From Rotaria sordida (Eukaryota; Rotifera; Eurotatoria; Philodinida; Philodinidae): DNA of 64,000 nt. This document shows positions 22,967 to 35,921 of the stretch, in pieces (within the stretch, counting starts at the first letter, position 1; each line of letters starts with the position of its first letter). Under the pieces are notes generated by a model, which searched no databases, was not told the origin of the DNA, and saw nothing but the letters and a program-made list of their open reading frames with translations. The stretch lies in assembly GCA_905250125.1 (NCBI GenBank), contig CAJNOL010000347.1, positions 2,924 to 66,923 on the forward strand, in the 5' to 3' direction. Both the position numbers and the translations under genes were made by a program.

Positions 22967-25900
22967 ATGAGTGAACAATCATTGTCATCAATACAATTGA
23001 ATGATGAAGAAATTGATATTTTAGAAAATGATTATGACAGGTGCGAATTTATTATCAATGTCAAGTTTGTTCTTTTGTTTATTTATTTATTTATTTATTT
23101 TTTGTATCATAAGTATTTTAAATTGATATTAAAAGCTTATTTATTTAATTAACAGTTTAGTATATAATGAAATTGAATCTTAAAATAATTTTCTTCGACT
23201 TCAAAAATATTCATTATAAATTACGAACAAAACAAACTTTCTATTTACCAATTGTTTATAAAACTCTTGCATATAGAATTTTAATTAAAATAAAAGAAGC
23301 AAGCCACTCTACTAGAATTAGAATTTTATCTTCTTCTTCCTAAATGTATGTTCAAAGATGTTTTTTTTATTTAAGACTGATTAAGTATATGAAAATATCT
23401 AAATAAAAGCAAAATTAGTATTTGTATCAAACCAATTAGATTTTTTCTTGTCATTGATAATGTTTCTAGATGATATTGAAAAATAATTTAAACTTTCAAT
23501 TATGGTAGACCATTTGATTCTTCTATAAAATCATGGATTATAATAATTGATCATGTAGGAGAACCAATGTTGATAAACATTTCGTTTTTTCGAAAAAAAG
23601 TACTCACTCCGAAAAGATAATATTTTATCAGACGAACCTATAGATTCTGAACTACAGTTCTGATATGTTAAGAATAATGGACCAAATTGTGTATTTTGTA
23701 GTACAAACTTGTCTTTACAAAATGATATATTAAAAGATATTCTATGATTTCAATTGAAATAGTTTTTATCAAAATACAATAAAAAGAAAACGTGTGAAAA
23801 CATCATGAGTACTTTTCGTCTTCTTTATTGACGTCCAATGAACTGACATTTTCTTTAAAGACTTTATTTTTTTGTACTTAGGTTATCTCATTAATACATA
23901 AAAAAATTCTAATAGATAACAAAAGTAAAATTCAATTTTTTACTCGTATTCATTGTAATTGATTTAGTACACTTCATTATCCATACATATTTTACATTTT
24001 TTGTTACTATGCATACGATTGACACTTGATCAATGATGTGAAGACCTATATATGAGTGAAATAGTATATATATATATATATTTGATACAAAGGAGTGTAC
24101 AATCAAAAAAAATAAATTGATTTTATTCAATAAAAATAGGAGCTGCCTACTTTTTTTTTTGGAAATATGCATCTTTCCGCATCCGTTCGTTCTTTCTAGT
24201 CTTTTATTGCGCTGATAATTTTCTCATAGATAATCCTTATGGGACAAATCTCAAAACTGATTAATTGCTTTTGAGCGGAGACTATGTGCATCATGTAGAC
24301 ATGAATAGCTTATGAATATCTAGACAAGAGTTTGGACTCTTAGCTCGTTACTATGTAAATACCACTTTTTTACGATATTTCTTAATCCAATTCCTTGTTC
24401 GTTCCTGAGGAAGACAAAGAAAAGTCATTTTCGAATTTTAACTCGAAACTTTTACATAGAAATAGGCCTCAACGAAAGTAGTGTATTGTGAGAGTTTCAG
24501 ATCTTTTGTTTTGCTGTTATTCTGAAATATGAACATCAAATCTGTCGGTTTATATGTGTGATATAAAAGACACACTATTATCATAGTTGTATTTTAGGAT
24601 AGAAAGAATGAGAAGATCTGAAACATTTACAAAAGAATTATTCTCATTAACGCCTGTCTCTATGCAAAGGTTCAAGTTGAAATTCCAAAACTCAGCTTTT
24701 CAGGTGTCCCTAAGAAGAGATCATAACATTGACTTAATAAATACCATAAAAATAGAATATCTCTGCAGTAATAAGTTAAGAGACTTAGCTATTTTCAGGG
24801 TATTTATATTCCTTAATGTCAATATGATACATATAGTTCCAACTGAAGAAGCTATTAATCAATTGAAGAACTTCCCTCGTTAATTTTATTTGGCCTTACA
24901 GAAAAGAAAACATGTATAGAAACCAACACTTATCAGCATTGATAAATATTGATTCTTTTGCATACATTAATTCTCTTTTAGTGTGGATTCTGATCTTATC
25001 TTTTTCTTTAATATTTGATATTAAATCGAACGATTCAGTTCTTTGAATAGATATCTATATCACTACTTTTTCATTCTAATTCTTACCTTATCTATCATTG
25101 AGATCTATCTAGATGATTTCTAATCTAACAAATTATTCTCATGAAGTTTCATCGTTCAATCTAATTTTTCTTGATACTTATATTGAAATATTTCTTTTCT
25201 ATTTGTAAACAAATCGAAGATTCTCAATAAAGTATAGATCTTGATAATTTATTCTAAGTATTGCGAAAACGATGTGTACCTGTTTTCAAAAACTTTTTAC
25301 TTTTTTTGAAAATAAAATCATAACAGTTCAATATACCATGTTTCACTCAACTCACCTTTTAATACCTAAAAAAAAACCGTTTCATTCAGAAACTAGTTGT
25401 TATAAAAGATTAGTTAGATCAATGTACATATCAATATTGTACCCTAGAATAACACGTGGTACATGTATGTACATCGAGTATGTGCTTATATGCGACTGTC
25501 GATAGTGATGAGTGAGTGATAGCTATATTCTTACGCTCGTCTTTCTTCTCTTATCCTCTTCTTCCTCGTGCTCGCTGTAAGTTGTAGTATTACTCGTTGT
25601 TTGTCGGCGCCGTTTTTTGGACACACTATATGTATGTAAGATGCACAGGAGACGTGCGACATAAATGTAGTAATAATAACAGTGAAATCAAAAGCCTAGT
25701 TTTTCCTCTCCTTCTTCTTCTGCTTCGTCTTCTTCTACTTCTTCTTCTTCTTCCGCATACATACACATCTTATGTAAAAGAAATTGCTATCGGCCTGACA
25801 AAATAACATAGAAAAGAATAGAGCAAAAACGACGAAGGAGGAGATCGTTGGATAAAAAAAAAAAGAAGAAATAATGAACGGAACTTATTGCTATCTATCT

Positions 25901-28900
25901 TATAGTCAAATAAGCAAGAAAAGAAAGAAAAAAGCACAACTGATGAAAAGTAATGATGAATTGAGTGTAAGAACGAACAATCATATAATCAAATGACAAA
26001 TCATCTTAAAGAACAGATAAAAAAAAATTCTTCCTCCCCTCGACTAGATTGTTACATTATAAAGAAAATAAGAGTTTCAATATAAAATAACATTACTGAT
26101 CATGTTTAATGACAATATGTATGTGTTACATTCATATTAGTTTTTTGATAGAATTTACTTTTCTTTTTTTAATCATATAATAATTTTTAGCCTTCTATAT
26201 GGACTCATTCATTTTGACAAACCAGAAGATTTACCACGACGTCAATTCTTACTTATGGTAAAAAAATAAAAGATAGAATTATTTCGAATTCAATTTTATA
26301 TTTTAGGCTATACAATTTTATGAAGAGAAAATACGCAATGAAAAAGAATCATTACAAATAGCTCAGTATTATATTAATATAGGTCATTGGCATTTATTAT
26401 TAGAAGATTTTTCTAAAGGTAATTATATTAATTACTTAAATACAACGGCAATTGTTCTTTATATCGATATGATTAAACTTTCAGTTGTTGTAATCAAATT
26501 TCTTAACAGTTTAATCTACGAATTATGTATATGTCAGTTTCATATATCTAAAATCAATCATATTTCTGTAAAACTATCTAATGAAAGTATACTATTAAAA
26601 TAATTTTCATAGTTCCAAATCTTGTCATTCAGGAGATTCTCTTATTTCAAAGAGAATGGTTTACGGCTTCGGATGAGAGAAAAATGTGTTTTTAATTTTA
26701 ATTTTATTTCATTTTTGAGGCTCTAAAAAATCCGGAAATCTTAAAGATTTCCTTGAAAAATCATGATTATTTTGATGTTGAGAGTCAAATACAAAGTTCT
26801 TTTCCTGTATCCGAAAGAGAAGTACATCTATCTATCAAATAAATGTTGAGAAAAATGTACGAATATTTTTTTTGTATATTTATCTGCGGATCGTTCTGAC
26901 ATGAGTATCAAATATGGTTATATTATGTAGCAATAGATTCTTATCTAATGGCTTTCTAGCTACACATTGTGCTATGATAAGAAGTCATAATTGCAATAGT
27001 GCTTCTAATTTTCCTATGGATATGGTATTGACATTTTCACTAGTGAGCTCAAGAAATTCATTATGATTTCTGAGGAAACCTTTTGAAATTAGAAGTCATT
27101 CTTATGAATTTTCAAACTAGACATCTTAGTGGTCATATCTATATGTTCATTTTCGAAAGTATCTTCTTCTTTTTAGGAAGATCAATTTTTTTGAAAGAAG
27201 TAGAAGACTTCAAAACAAGAACAATCTACTTCAGTAGTTATTCTTGATTAATATTAAATAAACAAATTCAGTATCGATATCTATTATTATTTTCCGTTTT
27301 TAGTATATAAATCATTACATAAACAAATAGAACAAAAAACTCGCTATATGTCAACTGTGTTGTGTCAAATTGTACGATAATGATCTTTCTCTAAAAAGAA
27401 AGTAACTAAGATACCGATGATTTTTGATAACTTCCTCACTATGTCGTGATTAGAAATAATTTTACTAATAACTATATTTTAGAGCAATACCAGAAAAAAA
27501 ATTTACTCGATGGTTTTTCTCTTTTATCTTAATCACATGATTCAAAAAAAAAATAGTGAGTCAACAAAAAATAATCTGAAAAAATGTTCGTTCATTTTTC
27601 AGTGTGCACAAAATTTAAAAACATACGGTTAGTAATCAGATTTTTGTGTTCTTTCCGAATATGATTTCGAAACTTTTGTAGAACTTCGAATTTAGAACCT
27701 ACGAATCGACTGTTTCGAGGTTCGTAAATTGAGTTTGGATGTGTTTGAGAGGATCAAAACTTGAGCGGAAATTATTTCAAACATTTTCTCAATAAAATGG
27801 TATATTAATAATTAGTTCGCTCTAACGAGTAAAGTTCTTCGACCGTCTAATTACTTTTGAGTCTAGACGATGTGCATTATGTAGACTTAAATAAGCTATG
27901 AATACTGTGAAAAGAGTTTGGGCCCTTAGCTTATTGCTGCGCAGATACTACGCTTTTACAGTATTTTGTTAAATGAATTCCGTGCTCCAAAAACACTGAT
28001 CTCCGTATTTCGATTTTAAACTTTACATAGAGCTAGAATCGTTTTCTGTGAATGTTTCAGATCATGTCGCCGTTTCCATCCTAAGATACAACTATGATAA
28101 TAGCGTGTCTTTTACACCATTCATATAAACCAGCAGATTTGATGTTCTTCCTTCAGGATAGAAGCGAATCAAAAGACCTGAAACTTTTACAAAAAATTAT
28201 TCTCGTTATGATCTGTCTCTATACAAAGTTTCAGGCCAAAATACGAAAATCAGTTTTTCTGTTACCACGACCTTCATTTAAAAAATATCGTAAAAGTACA
28301 GTATCTTCATAGCAATAAGCTAATGGCATGAACTCTTCTCAGGATGTTCATAGCTCATTTGAATTGACACAATACACATAGTCTCGACTTAAAAGCGATT
28401 TATCAGTTGGAGAACTTCTCTCGTAAGCCGTTTGTCAACAGTAAGTATTTTGGTAAAATATATCGTGTCAATTTAGGCGATTTTCGCGATTTCTATGGAA
28501 AATAGACTTGCAAAGTGAGCTCAGTTATTTCTGAAAGTCTTGATATCACTTTGTAGAGCACAATCTCACCTTTAGTTCTATGCAGATAAATATCGGTAAT
28601 ATAGCGTATGTATTCATAACACCTAAGCCAGAGGTCCTAAGCAAATATTGAACCGATATTCGGAAAAAATATAAAACTTTGTTTCAAACTCAATGCTTTT
28701 GAAATTCTTATAGATTCCTTTAACAGGAACGAACATTTTGATATGTCTAGAAATTTAAATTTTCATAAAACTATACAATAGAAGAACTATTATAATCAAA
28801 TAAGTTACTGGTGTGTCATTATTAGAACACAAAGTTTTTTTTTGTAATTATTTTTGTTCAATCTTCAAAATATGAATTAAATTCTAATAAAATCAAATAT

Positions 28901-31900
28901 ACTTTTTAACCATAAACATTATTTACTTCCTTCTTTTTTCTCTTCAACAAATTGAAAAAATTATAAAACTAAACCTTATCTTCAATTTATCTATTCTAGC
29001 TCTTTCTGCATATCAAGCAGCATATGCCTTAGATACAAAACTTAATCAAGTAAATCATAATTAACTTCTTATCTTTTCAATAAATCTTCATATTATTTTT
29101 TTTTTTTTTAGAATCCAGAATTTTTATTTGGTCTTGGTATTGTTTATCATCATTATGGTGCTGATAATCAGTAAGAATTATTTCTGTCATTTGTCTATTT
29201 ACTTAAGTTTTTTCGTTTTTATTTCTTATCGTAGTGCAATACGTGCTTATCAACAAGTACTTTATGTTGATAGTCAATTTTTACGTCGAAGTGATGTTCA
29301 TCTTCGTTTAGGTTTAATTTATAAAAAATTAGGTGATTATTCATCAAGTTTAAAATATTTTCAACGTGCATTAGGTGATTCAACAAGTACATGTTCATTA
29401 ACACGTTCAGAATTATCATATTTAATTGGTTTTGTTTATGAACAGCAAGGACATTTAACTGAAGCTGAAAATCTTTATGAAAAATTATTACAACAACAAG
29501 ATATAATATCAACAAAATTAGAAGGAAAAATTTTACGACAACTTGGTTGGCTTTATTTTTATGCACCAATAACAAATAATTCTAATACAGATAATTTAAA
29601 TCTTGAAAGAGAAAATCAAATAAAAAAAGCTATAAATACATTAGAACAAGCATGTAAATCTGATCCAACATGTGGAATAACATATTATTATTTAGGACGA
29701 TGTTATGCAGCATTACGAAAACATACAGAAGCTTTTTATACATATAGAAATTGTGTTGATAAATTAGATCAAAATGCTGATGTTTGGTGTTCAATCGGGT
29801 AAAGAAAACTGAAAAAAGAAAGCAATTTTTTATTTTTTTTGACTTTTAGAGTTCTTTATCAACATCAAAATCAAACAATGGATGCATTACAAGCATTTGT
29901 TTGTGCTATACAAATTGATAATAAACATGCAATAGCATGGATGGATTTAGGAATTCTATATGAAACTAGTGGACAAGCACAAGATGCGCTTTTTTGTTAT
30001 AAAAAAGCAATTCTAGATAAAGATGGTAAAAGAAAATGAATTAATTAAAGATTAGAGAATTTTTTTTCGTGGGATGTTAAAACTTTTTGCATCCATTTCG
30101 AAAAATTTTTATTTTCATACAAAAAAGAATAAAAATATAAAGATGAGAGAATAGTCTTTAAAAATATTCGTTGACGAATATTCAAAGTACTCTTTGAGTG
30201 AGCTTCTTCTTTGATAGTTGTATAATTCAGTTGTCATGGCTATTTATCTAAGACCTATCTCCGGACTAACTGCGATTAATTTCGATTATTGTACATATGA
30301 CGATTGAGACGCAACTTTTTTTCGATAAGTGATGGCGATAATGCAATTGAAATTTCATTTTATTTATACTATTTCCATGATGCCTGTAGTTGTTTGATGA
30401 TGAATTGTTTCTGATACTTGATGAAAACACGATGGAAAATTTCATCCACAGAAGAAAATTGTTTTACACACAATAGTTGCAAAAAGTCCTGCTACCAGAT
30501 TATAAGTACCTAAACTTTTATTCTTTAGTCTCATAGTTTGATCATAAATAGAGCATGTTGAATTCTGATCTTAAGGTCTAATCAGGATTTGATCGATCTT
30601 CATATGGAGAAGCTAGAAGATCAACATAGAAAACAAATCTCATGATTGTAGATCTTTCATTTGATAGCTCATTGTTGCCTCTATCATCAATAGAAATTTC
30701 ATATCAAACAGTTTTAGCTTGCCTGATAAGTATTCTCTGTGTAATCCTCACATGAGAGTTAATAGAAATCGTTGAAGAGTGATCAATATCTCCGACTAAT
30801 TTTAACCATTTGTCTTGAAAACTTTACGGTTGTAGTTATCAATGGAGAAAAGATTCATATTGAGACCGTCACGGACAATGGAGACTTCTCTGCGTCTCAA
30901 GATTACAGCGGATTGAAATATCTTATCTGTGACACAATATAAACACATGCGAATCTTTATTTATTAATAAGAAAATAGAGGTTAACACATTTAAATAGTC
31001 GAAAGCCAGAAAAGTGTGAGAAAAGTCTTTTTTGGGCTTTGATTTTTTTTGTTAATCAGTGAGGTTTTATTTCCCATTTATATGTGACTAACCTAAAAGT
31101 GAAATGGAGTAGCTACCGGCAGTTCAGAAGGTGTCTCTTACTGTCGCAAGCAGCTGTAGGAAACTGTAGATGGCAAGAGCATCTTCGGCAGATCATGCCA
31201 TAATATCGAGATGATGCCACTGACTATGAATAGCATTCTAGCTTTTGTGTAGACTGTTTCAATAAGTACCGAGATGGTATCACTACGATATAAAACTCTG
31301 ACTGAAAAGTGATCTTGTACAATATAATAAATGTTCAAATAGGAATTCGTCTAATCTCTATCTAATGACATAAAAATGATAATTGATTTTGTAGAACTTC
31401 TTTTGATACTATATTGTTTCGTCATTTTATTCCGCTAACATCCAAAACCGATACAAATATATTGAAGCTTTCATAATTTATTCATTGAAATAAAAACAAA
31501 CAAAAAAAAATCATCTGTTTTTTTTTCTTTAATTAATAATCAATATTTTTAAAATCTCATCTGCATGCTTAGAAAAAGTTTAGACAAAAACAAAAGTAAT
31601 GGTCTTAATCCATATCATCAACCATAAATTATGTTATAGAAGGACAACACATAGGAAAAACTTTCATATTGACTTACTATAAATAAGTAGATTCAATTTT
31701 TTCTTTTGTAGAATCATGGAATCCCGAATTAATAAATCGTATTAATCAATTACAATCTTGTCTCGCTCAAATACCTGAAGGTGCTATCGGAAAACAGTAA
31801 GTAATAAAAGAGAAAATTTTCATATATCATTTTTTTTTCTTGATAGACCTCGTGGTCCATTACCTAAAGTTGAAGACGCTTTTACACTTCCAATTCCTGT

Positions 31901-34900
31901 TGAATTAACTGCAAAACAACAACAAATGGCAACAACATCATCAGCAACTACTTCTCTTCCAACACCAACATCAACCAATGTATCAAATCAACCATATATA
32001 TCATCATCTGAAATTCTTCCTCCTCCTTCATCATCTATTCTAACTTGTAAATATTCTCTTCTTTTTTTTGTTATCTTCTCTTAATAAAATATCTATATTT
32101 TTTTTTTTTGTTTAGCAAATATAAAACCATCTATTGATGTCATACGTATTGATAAACGTTTATTAACAAATGATCAATCAATCAGACCAAAACGTATTAA
32201 AACTGAACCAACATTATCATTTACAAGTAATACAAGTTCAAATGATTTACAAAAAATCATTAAACATTCATCGTCACCTTTACCACCATTACCTGTTTCT
32301 TATTTACCTGATGGTCATATACCAAAACCACCTCCAATACCAAAAATGACTTCATTTGATCTTAATCCAGCTACACCAAGTGTTATTTTAGAAACACGAC
32401 GTGAAGCAACATCAACACAATTACAACAATATTGTTTTTCACAACCTATATGTATTGTACGTGGTATAGCAAATGTACTTAAACTTGATTTAGGTTTATT
32501 TTCAACAAAAACACTTGTTGAAAGTCAACCTGATCATCCAATTGAAGTACGTACACAACGACAGCAAGCAACAGATGAAAATTTTGATTTTACATCAATG
32601 ACAACACCATTAAAAAATGTTTGGAAATATCAATCAACACGTTCATATACAACTATAGCTAAATATGCACAATATCAAGCTTATTCATACCATGATATGG
32701 TTAAAGATGAATTAAATGAACCAATTTTACCATCAATTAATACAAATAGTAGTTTAATAACAAATTCAAATATGATTATGACTAATGGAACTTCGAAAAA
32801 AGTTACCAATAATAAAACATCAAGTAAATATAATCTCAACTGTCTTAAACATAAAATCTAGTATAAATTGTCTCGTGGATAAAGATAAATATTAGTAAAC
32901 AAGAAAAACATTAGGTTTTGCATCTCACGAGGAGAACTCTCCAACTGATAAATCGCTTTTAAGTCGAGACTATGTGTATTATGTAGATTTCAAATGTGTT
33001 ATGAATATTCTTGAAGAGAGATCGTATCCTTAAGTTATTACTGCAGAGGATATTGCATTTTTTAAATGAATGTCATGCTCCAGAAAAAAACAGATTTTCG
33101 AATTTCAACTTGAAACTTTGCATAGAGACAGATCATAACGAGAGTAATTTATTGTGAAAGTTTTAGATCTTTTGATTTGCTTCTATCCTAAAATATGAAA
33201 TATTATATTTTTTATTTTCATATTAAAGTAATTTGATTTCACAGTGAAAAAAAAATAGTCTTGAAAAAAGCCAATCATAACTAAATATGAAGTTAAACTA
33301 TAATTATTTCTTTTTCTTTTATTTTATTCATAGATACCAATTCTTCAATATCATCAATTCGTATAATAAAATCTGGTACTAATGTTGATTTATCTGATGA
33401 AAGAAAATGGGCAGCACAATTATCTGAATTAACAAAATTACCCTTATTTATGCGAGTTGTATCAGCAGGAAATCTTTTATCACACGTTGGTTATACAGTC
33501 TTAGGTATGAATAGTGTACAATTATATATGAAAGTGCCTGGTTCAAGAACACCAGGTCATCAAGAAAATAATAATTTTTGTGCGATTAATATTAATATTG
33601 GTCCTGGTGATTGTGAATGGTTTGCTGTTGCAAACGAATATTGGGGTGTTATACATACATTATGTGAAAAGAATGGCGTTGATTTTTTAACTGGATCATG
33701 GTGGCCTATATTAGATGATTTATATGATGCACAAGTGCCTGTTTATCGTTTTATACAAAAACCTGGAGATCTTGTTTTTGTTAATACTGGGTAAGATTAA
33801 TGAAATAAGACAAAATTGTTTTTTGTTTTATAAATTGAAGAGTATTTCAATATGAATAGAATTGCATTAGATGCAGAAATGTCACAAAATCGAAAAGAAA
33901 AATTTCTGATGTATTATTTTCTCCAAAGAAATTTCTGTAGTAAATGATTTGGTGTCAAATATTATGATGTAAACTTTTGATATTCAAAAGGAAAGTCTTC
34001 AAATGGATAACTCGCTTTTGAGTTGAGACAATGTGTATCGTGTAGATCTTAATAAGTTAGCAATACAATGGAAATAGTTCGTGTTGTTAGTTTATTGATG
34101 CTGACATACTGCATTTATACCGCGTTTTTTTTTAGTATTATGCTGTAGTGCTTGTCAGAAACATCTTGGAAAAATTGATTTTCTAATTTCAACTTGAAAT
34201 TTTGCGCAGACATAAGAGTTAAATAAAATGGTTTATTGTAGAAGTTTTAGATTTTTAGTCGGACTATGGTAAAAATGTATCTATTACATCATTCATATAA
34301 ACAGGTAGATTTGATGTTCTTATTTCAGGACAGTAACAAATCAAAAGCACTCAAGATTTCACAATAAAGAATTCTAATCAAAGCCTATCTCTCCGCAGAA
34401 TTTTGTATCAAAATCCGATAATTAGTTTTCTCTTGTATTCCTCAAGGACCATCACAGCATGGTACTAAAAAATGCTGTATCTTAGCAGCAATAAGCTAAC
34501 AGCACGAACTCTTCTCATTATATTCATAATTCATTAACGTCTACATGATGTACATTTTCTTGATTCAAAAACGATTTATTAGTTGGAGAACTTCCGTCAT
34601 TAATCGCGAATTAATTTTAACTGTGAAAAAAAATTCTCAGTCTATGTCACGAATCTATTCTCTTTTTTTCAATTTTCATTAAAATATCAAATACTAATAT
34701 ATATTTTAAAAGAAAATATCTTCTTTATTATGTAAATGATTATTAAATTAATAATTAGATCTTTTTAGTCATCTAACGATTGATCAAAAAGTTTTTAGAT
34801 ATAATGTTCGTTCACTTTTGATCCGCTAGAAAGTATTTTAGTATAGGTCGCAACTAGAATTTCAATATGATCTTAGAAATGTTGTGTCTATTTTTATTCC

Positions 34901-35921
34901 ACAGTATTGAGAGATCTGAAAATGGTGAGCCAACAGATCTTTTGTTTATTCTATAAGTCTCTTTTCGAACATGCAAGAAATTGTTTGAGTCGATCGTTTT
35001 CTAGAGTGAACATACTTCTCTATAAAATGTGATATTGAATTAAGTTGTAGCATTTTTTTTTCAAGTGCTTCTTTCAACGTAAAACGGTTGTTGATTTTTC
35101 AAAAATGAGTATTTAGAAAAAACGAAAATCGAGATGCTTTATCGAAAGATCAAGTGTGTTTTATAGGGTAGCTTCGAATCTACAAGCTGATATATAATTA
35201 AAGATTCCAACTTTTCGTTTCGAATCGCAATAGTGAAAATACAAAAATTTTCCATCCATCGGAAATACTTTCTAACGGGTCAAAAATACAAAAAATCTTT
35301 TCTTAGAATCATCAGTTTATTTAAAGACTTTCTATATATATATATATATCTCTATTAAATAGATGTATATATTGGGTACAATCCATCGGTTGGTGTAATA
35401 ACATATCATGGAATGCTGGTCCATTAACTTATAATCAATATTATGCATCTATAGAACGTTATGAATGGAATCGATTATGTTCATGTAAATCGATTGTACC
35501 TATGGTACATTTATCATGGAATATTGCACGAAATATTCGTATAAATGATCGTCATTTATTTGAATTAATTAAATTTATATTACATCAATCATTAAAATAT
35601 ATACAACTAACATTATCATATTTAGAACAACAATTTGGTCGTGGTGTTGATGTACGGAAACAATTACGTACATTACATGAACCAGCACATTATTGTATAA
35701 CATGTGATTATGAAGTATTTAATATATTATTTATAACAGAAATTGATCGTAAACATGTTGTACGTTGTTTGGATTGTGCTTTACAATATGATAAACAATT
35801 AGAAAATGTTGTGGTTTTATATCAATTTACATTAGATGATCTTAAAACAGTTTATGATCAATTTCAATTATATCTATTACCAACATTAAATTCAACAACA
35901 CGATCAATAACAAATACGTGA
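22967..35921 (+). CDS. KDM6A: KDM6/UTX-type protein (TPR plus JmjC), third iron ligand replaced
   Basis: UTX removes H3K27 methylation in MLL3/4 complexes. Exons: 22967-23040, 26191-26257, 26307-26418, 29000-29049, 29112-29170, 29235-29798, 29850-30025, 31712-31796, 31847-32046, 32116-32823, 33334-33790 and 35363-35921. All phases close: 1036 residues. TPR repeats span about 25-370 ([60 protein letters not shown]). A Ser/Thr/Pro-rich linker follows, then the JmjC-preceding motif [13 protein letters not shown] and [10 protein letters not shown]. The JmjC core includes [16 protein letters not shown], with Fe ligands H774 and E776. The C-terminal zinc domain starts [14 protein letters not shown]. 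The third ligand, His in the family's GTVHWVQ motif, is Tyr854 (GCIYWVQ) at the same 80-residue spacing. Introns 1, 3, 7 and 11 are 1.5-3.1 kb; introns 3, 10 and 11 contain fold-back repeats. Orthology is firm; activity is doubtful. Confidence 0.96.
24240..24885. repeat. Fold-back family A, copy 1 (KDM6 intron 1)
   Basis: Palindrome of about 645 bases: the left end has TTTTGAGCGGAGACTATGTG and the right end is its diverged complement ending GAACTTCCCTCGTTAA. An inner block carries TTTCAGATCTTTTGTTTTGC with its complement AGATCTGAAAC. The open frame 24587-24883 lies wholly in the right arm and is a by-product. Three relatives lie at 27.8, 32.9 and 34.0 kb. Confidence 0.82.
25500..25870. promoter_or_regulatory. 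CT-rich island inside KDM6 intron 1, possible internal promoter
   Basis: A strongly pyrimidine-rich stretch (CTCGTCTTTCTTCTCTTATC and further TTCTTC runs at 25680-25755) within the 3.1-kb first intron resembles the CT/GA-rich zones seen before other genes here. An alternative transcription start feeding exon 2 is possible. No start codon in phase with exon 2 was identified. Confidence 0.3.
27823..28426. repeat. Fold-back family A, copy 2 (KDM6 intron 3)
   Basis: About 600 bases. The left end TAACGAGTAAAGTTCTTCGA with TTTTGAGTCTAGACGATGTG is complementary to the right end with CACATAGTCTCGACTTAAAA and GAGAACTTCTCTCGT. It shares inner blocks with copy 1 (CCTGAAACTTTTACAAAA, TATCTTCATAGCAATAAGCT). 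Confidence 0.85.
32924..33200. repeat. Fold-back family A, half-copy (KDM6 intron 10)
   Basis: Only the left arm is present: it starts CTCACGAGGAGAACTCTCCA, continues TAAGTCGAGACTATGTGTAT and ends near TCTATCCTAAAATATGAA, where the central part of full copies would begin. The right arm is missing. It occupies about half of intron 10. Confidence 0.8.
33988..34602. repeat. Fold-back family A, copy 3 (KDM6 intron 11)
   Basis: About 615 bases, beginning near AAATGGATAACTCGCTTTTG and ending TAGTTGGAGAACTTCCGTCA. Both arms match the other copies, including TTTTAGATTTTTAGTC and its partner, and GTATCTTAGCAGCAATAAGC. Confidence 0.82.
34806..35290. repeat. Second fold-back repeat in KDM6 intron 11
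   Basis: The left end CACTTTTGATCCGCTAGAAA and the right end TTTCTAACGGGTCAAAAATA are complementary. The arms have decayed, with only stretches matching, and the centre is at about 35040. It is unrelated to family A by eye. Confidence 0.6.

Noticed and set aside
24587-24883. 98-codon open frame
   Set aside because: It lies entirely in the right arm of a family A palindrome, has no domain, and is not preserved in the other copies.
29219-29575. 118-codon minus-strand frame
   Set aside because: It is antisense to the TPR exon of KDM6, whose plus-strand translation matches UTX closely.
35336-35362. Possibility that a different splice acceptor restores the His in KDM6
   Set aside because: The only AG upstream in this TA-rich stretch that keeps the WVQ-IGWCNN frame is at 35361-35362; the His/Tyr codon lies after it, so acceptor choice cannot change it.
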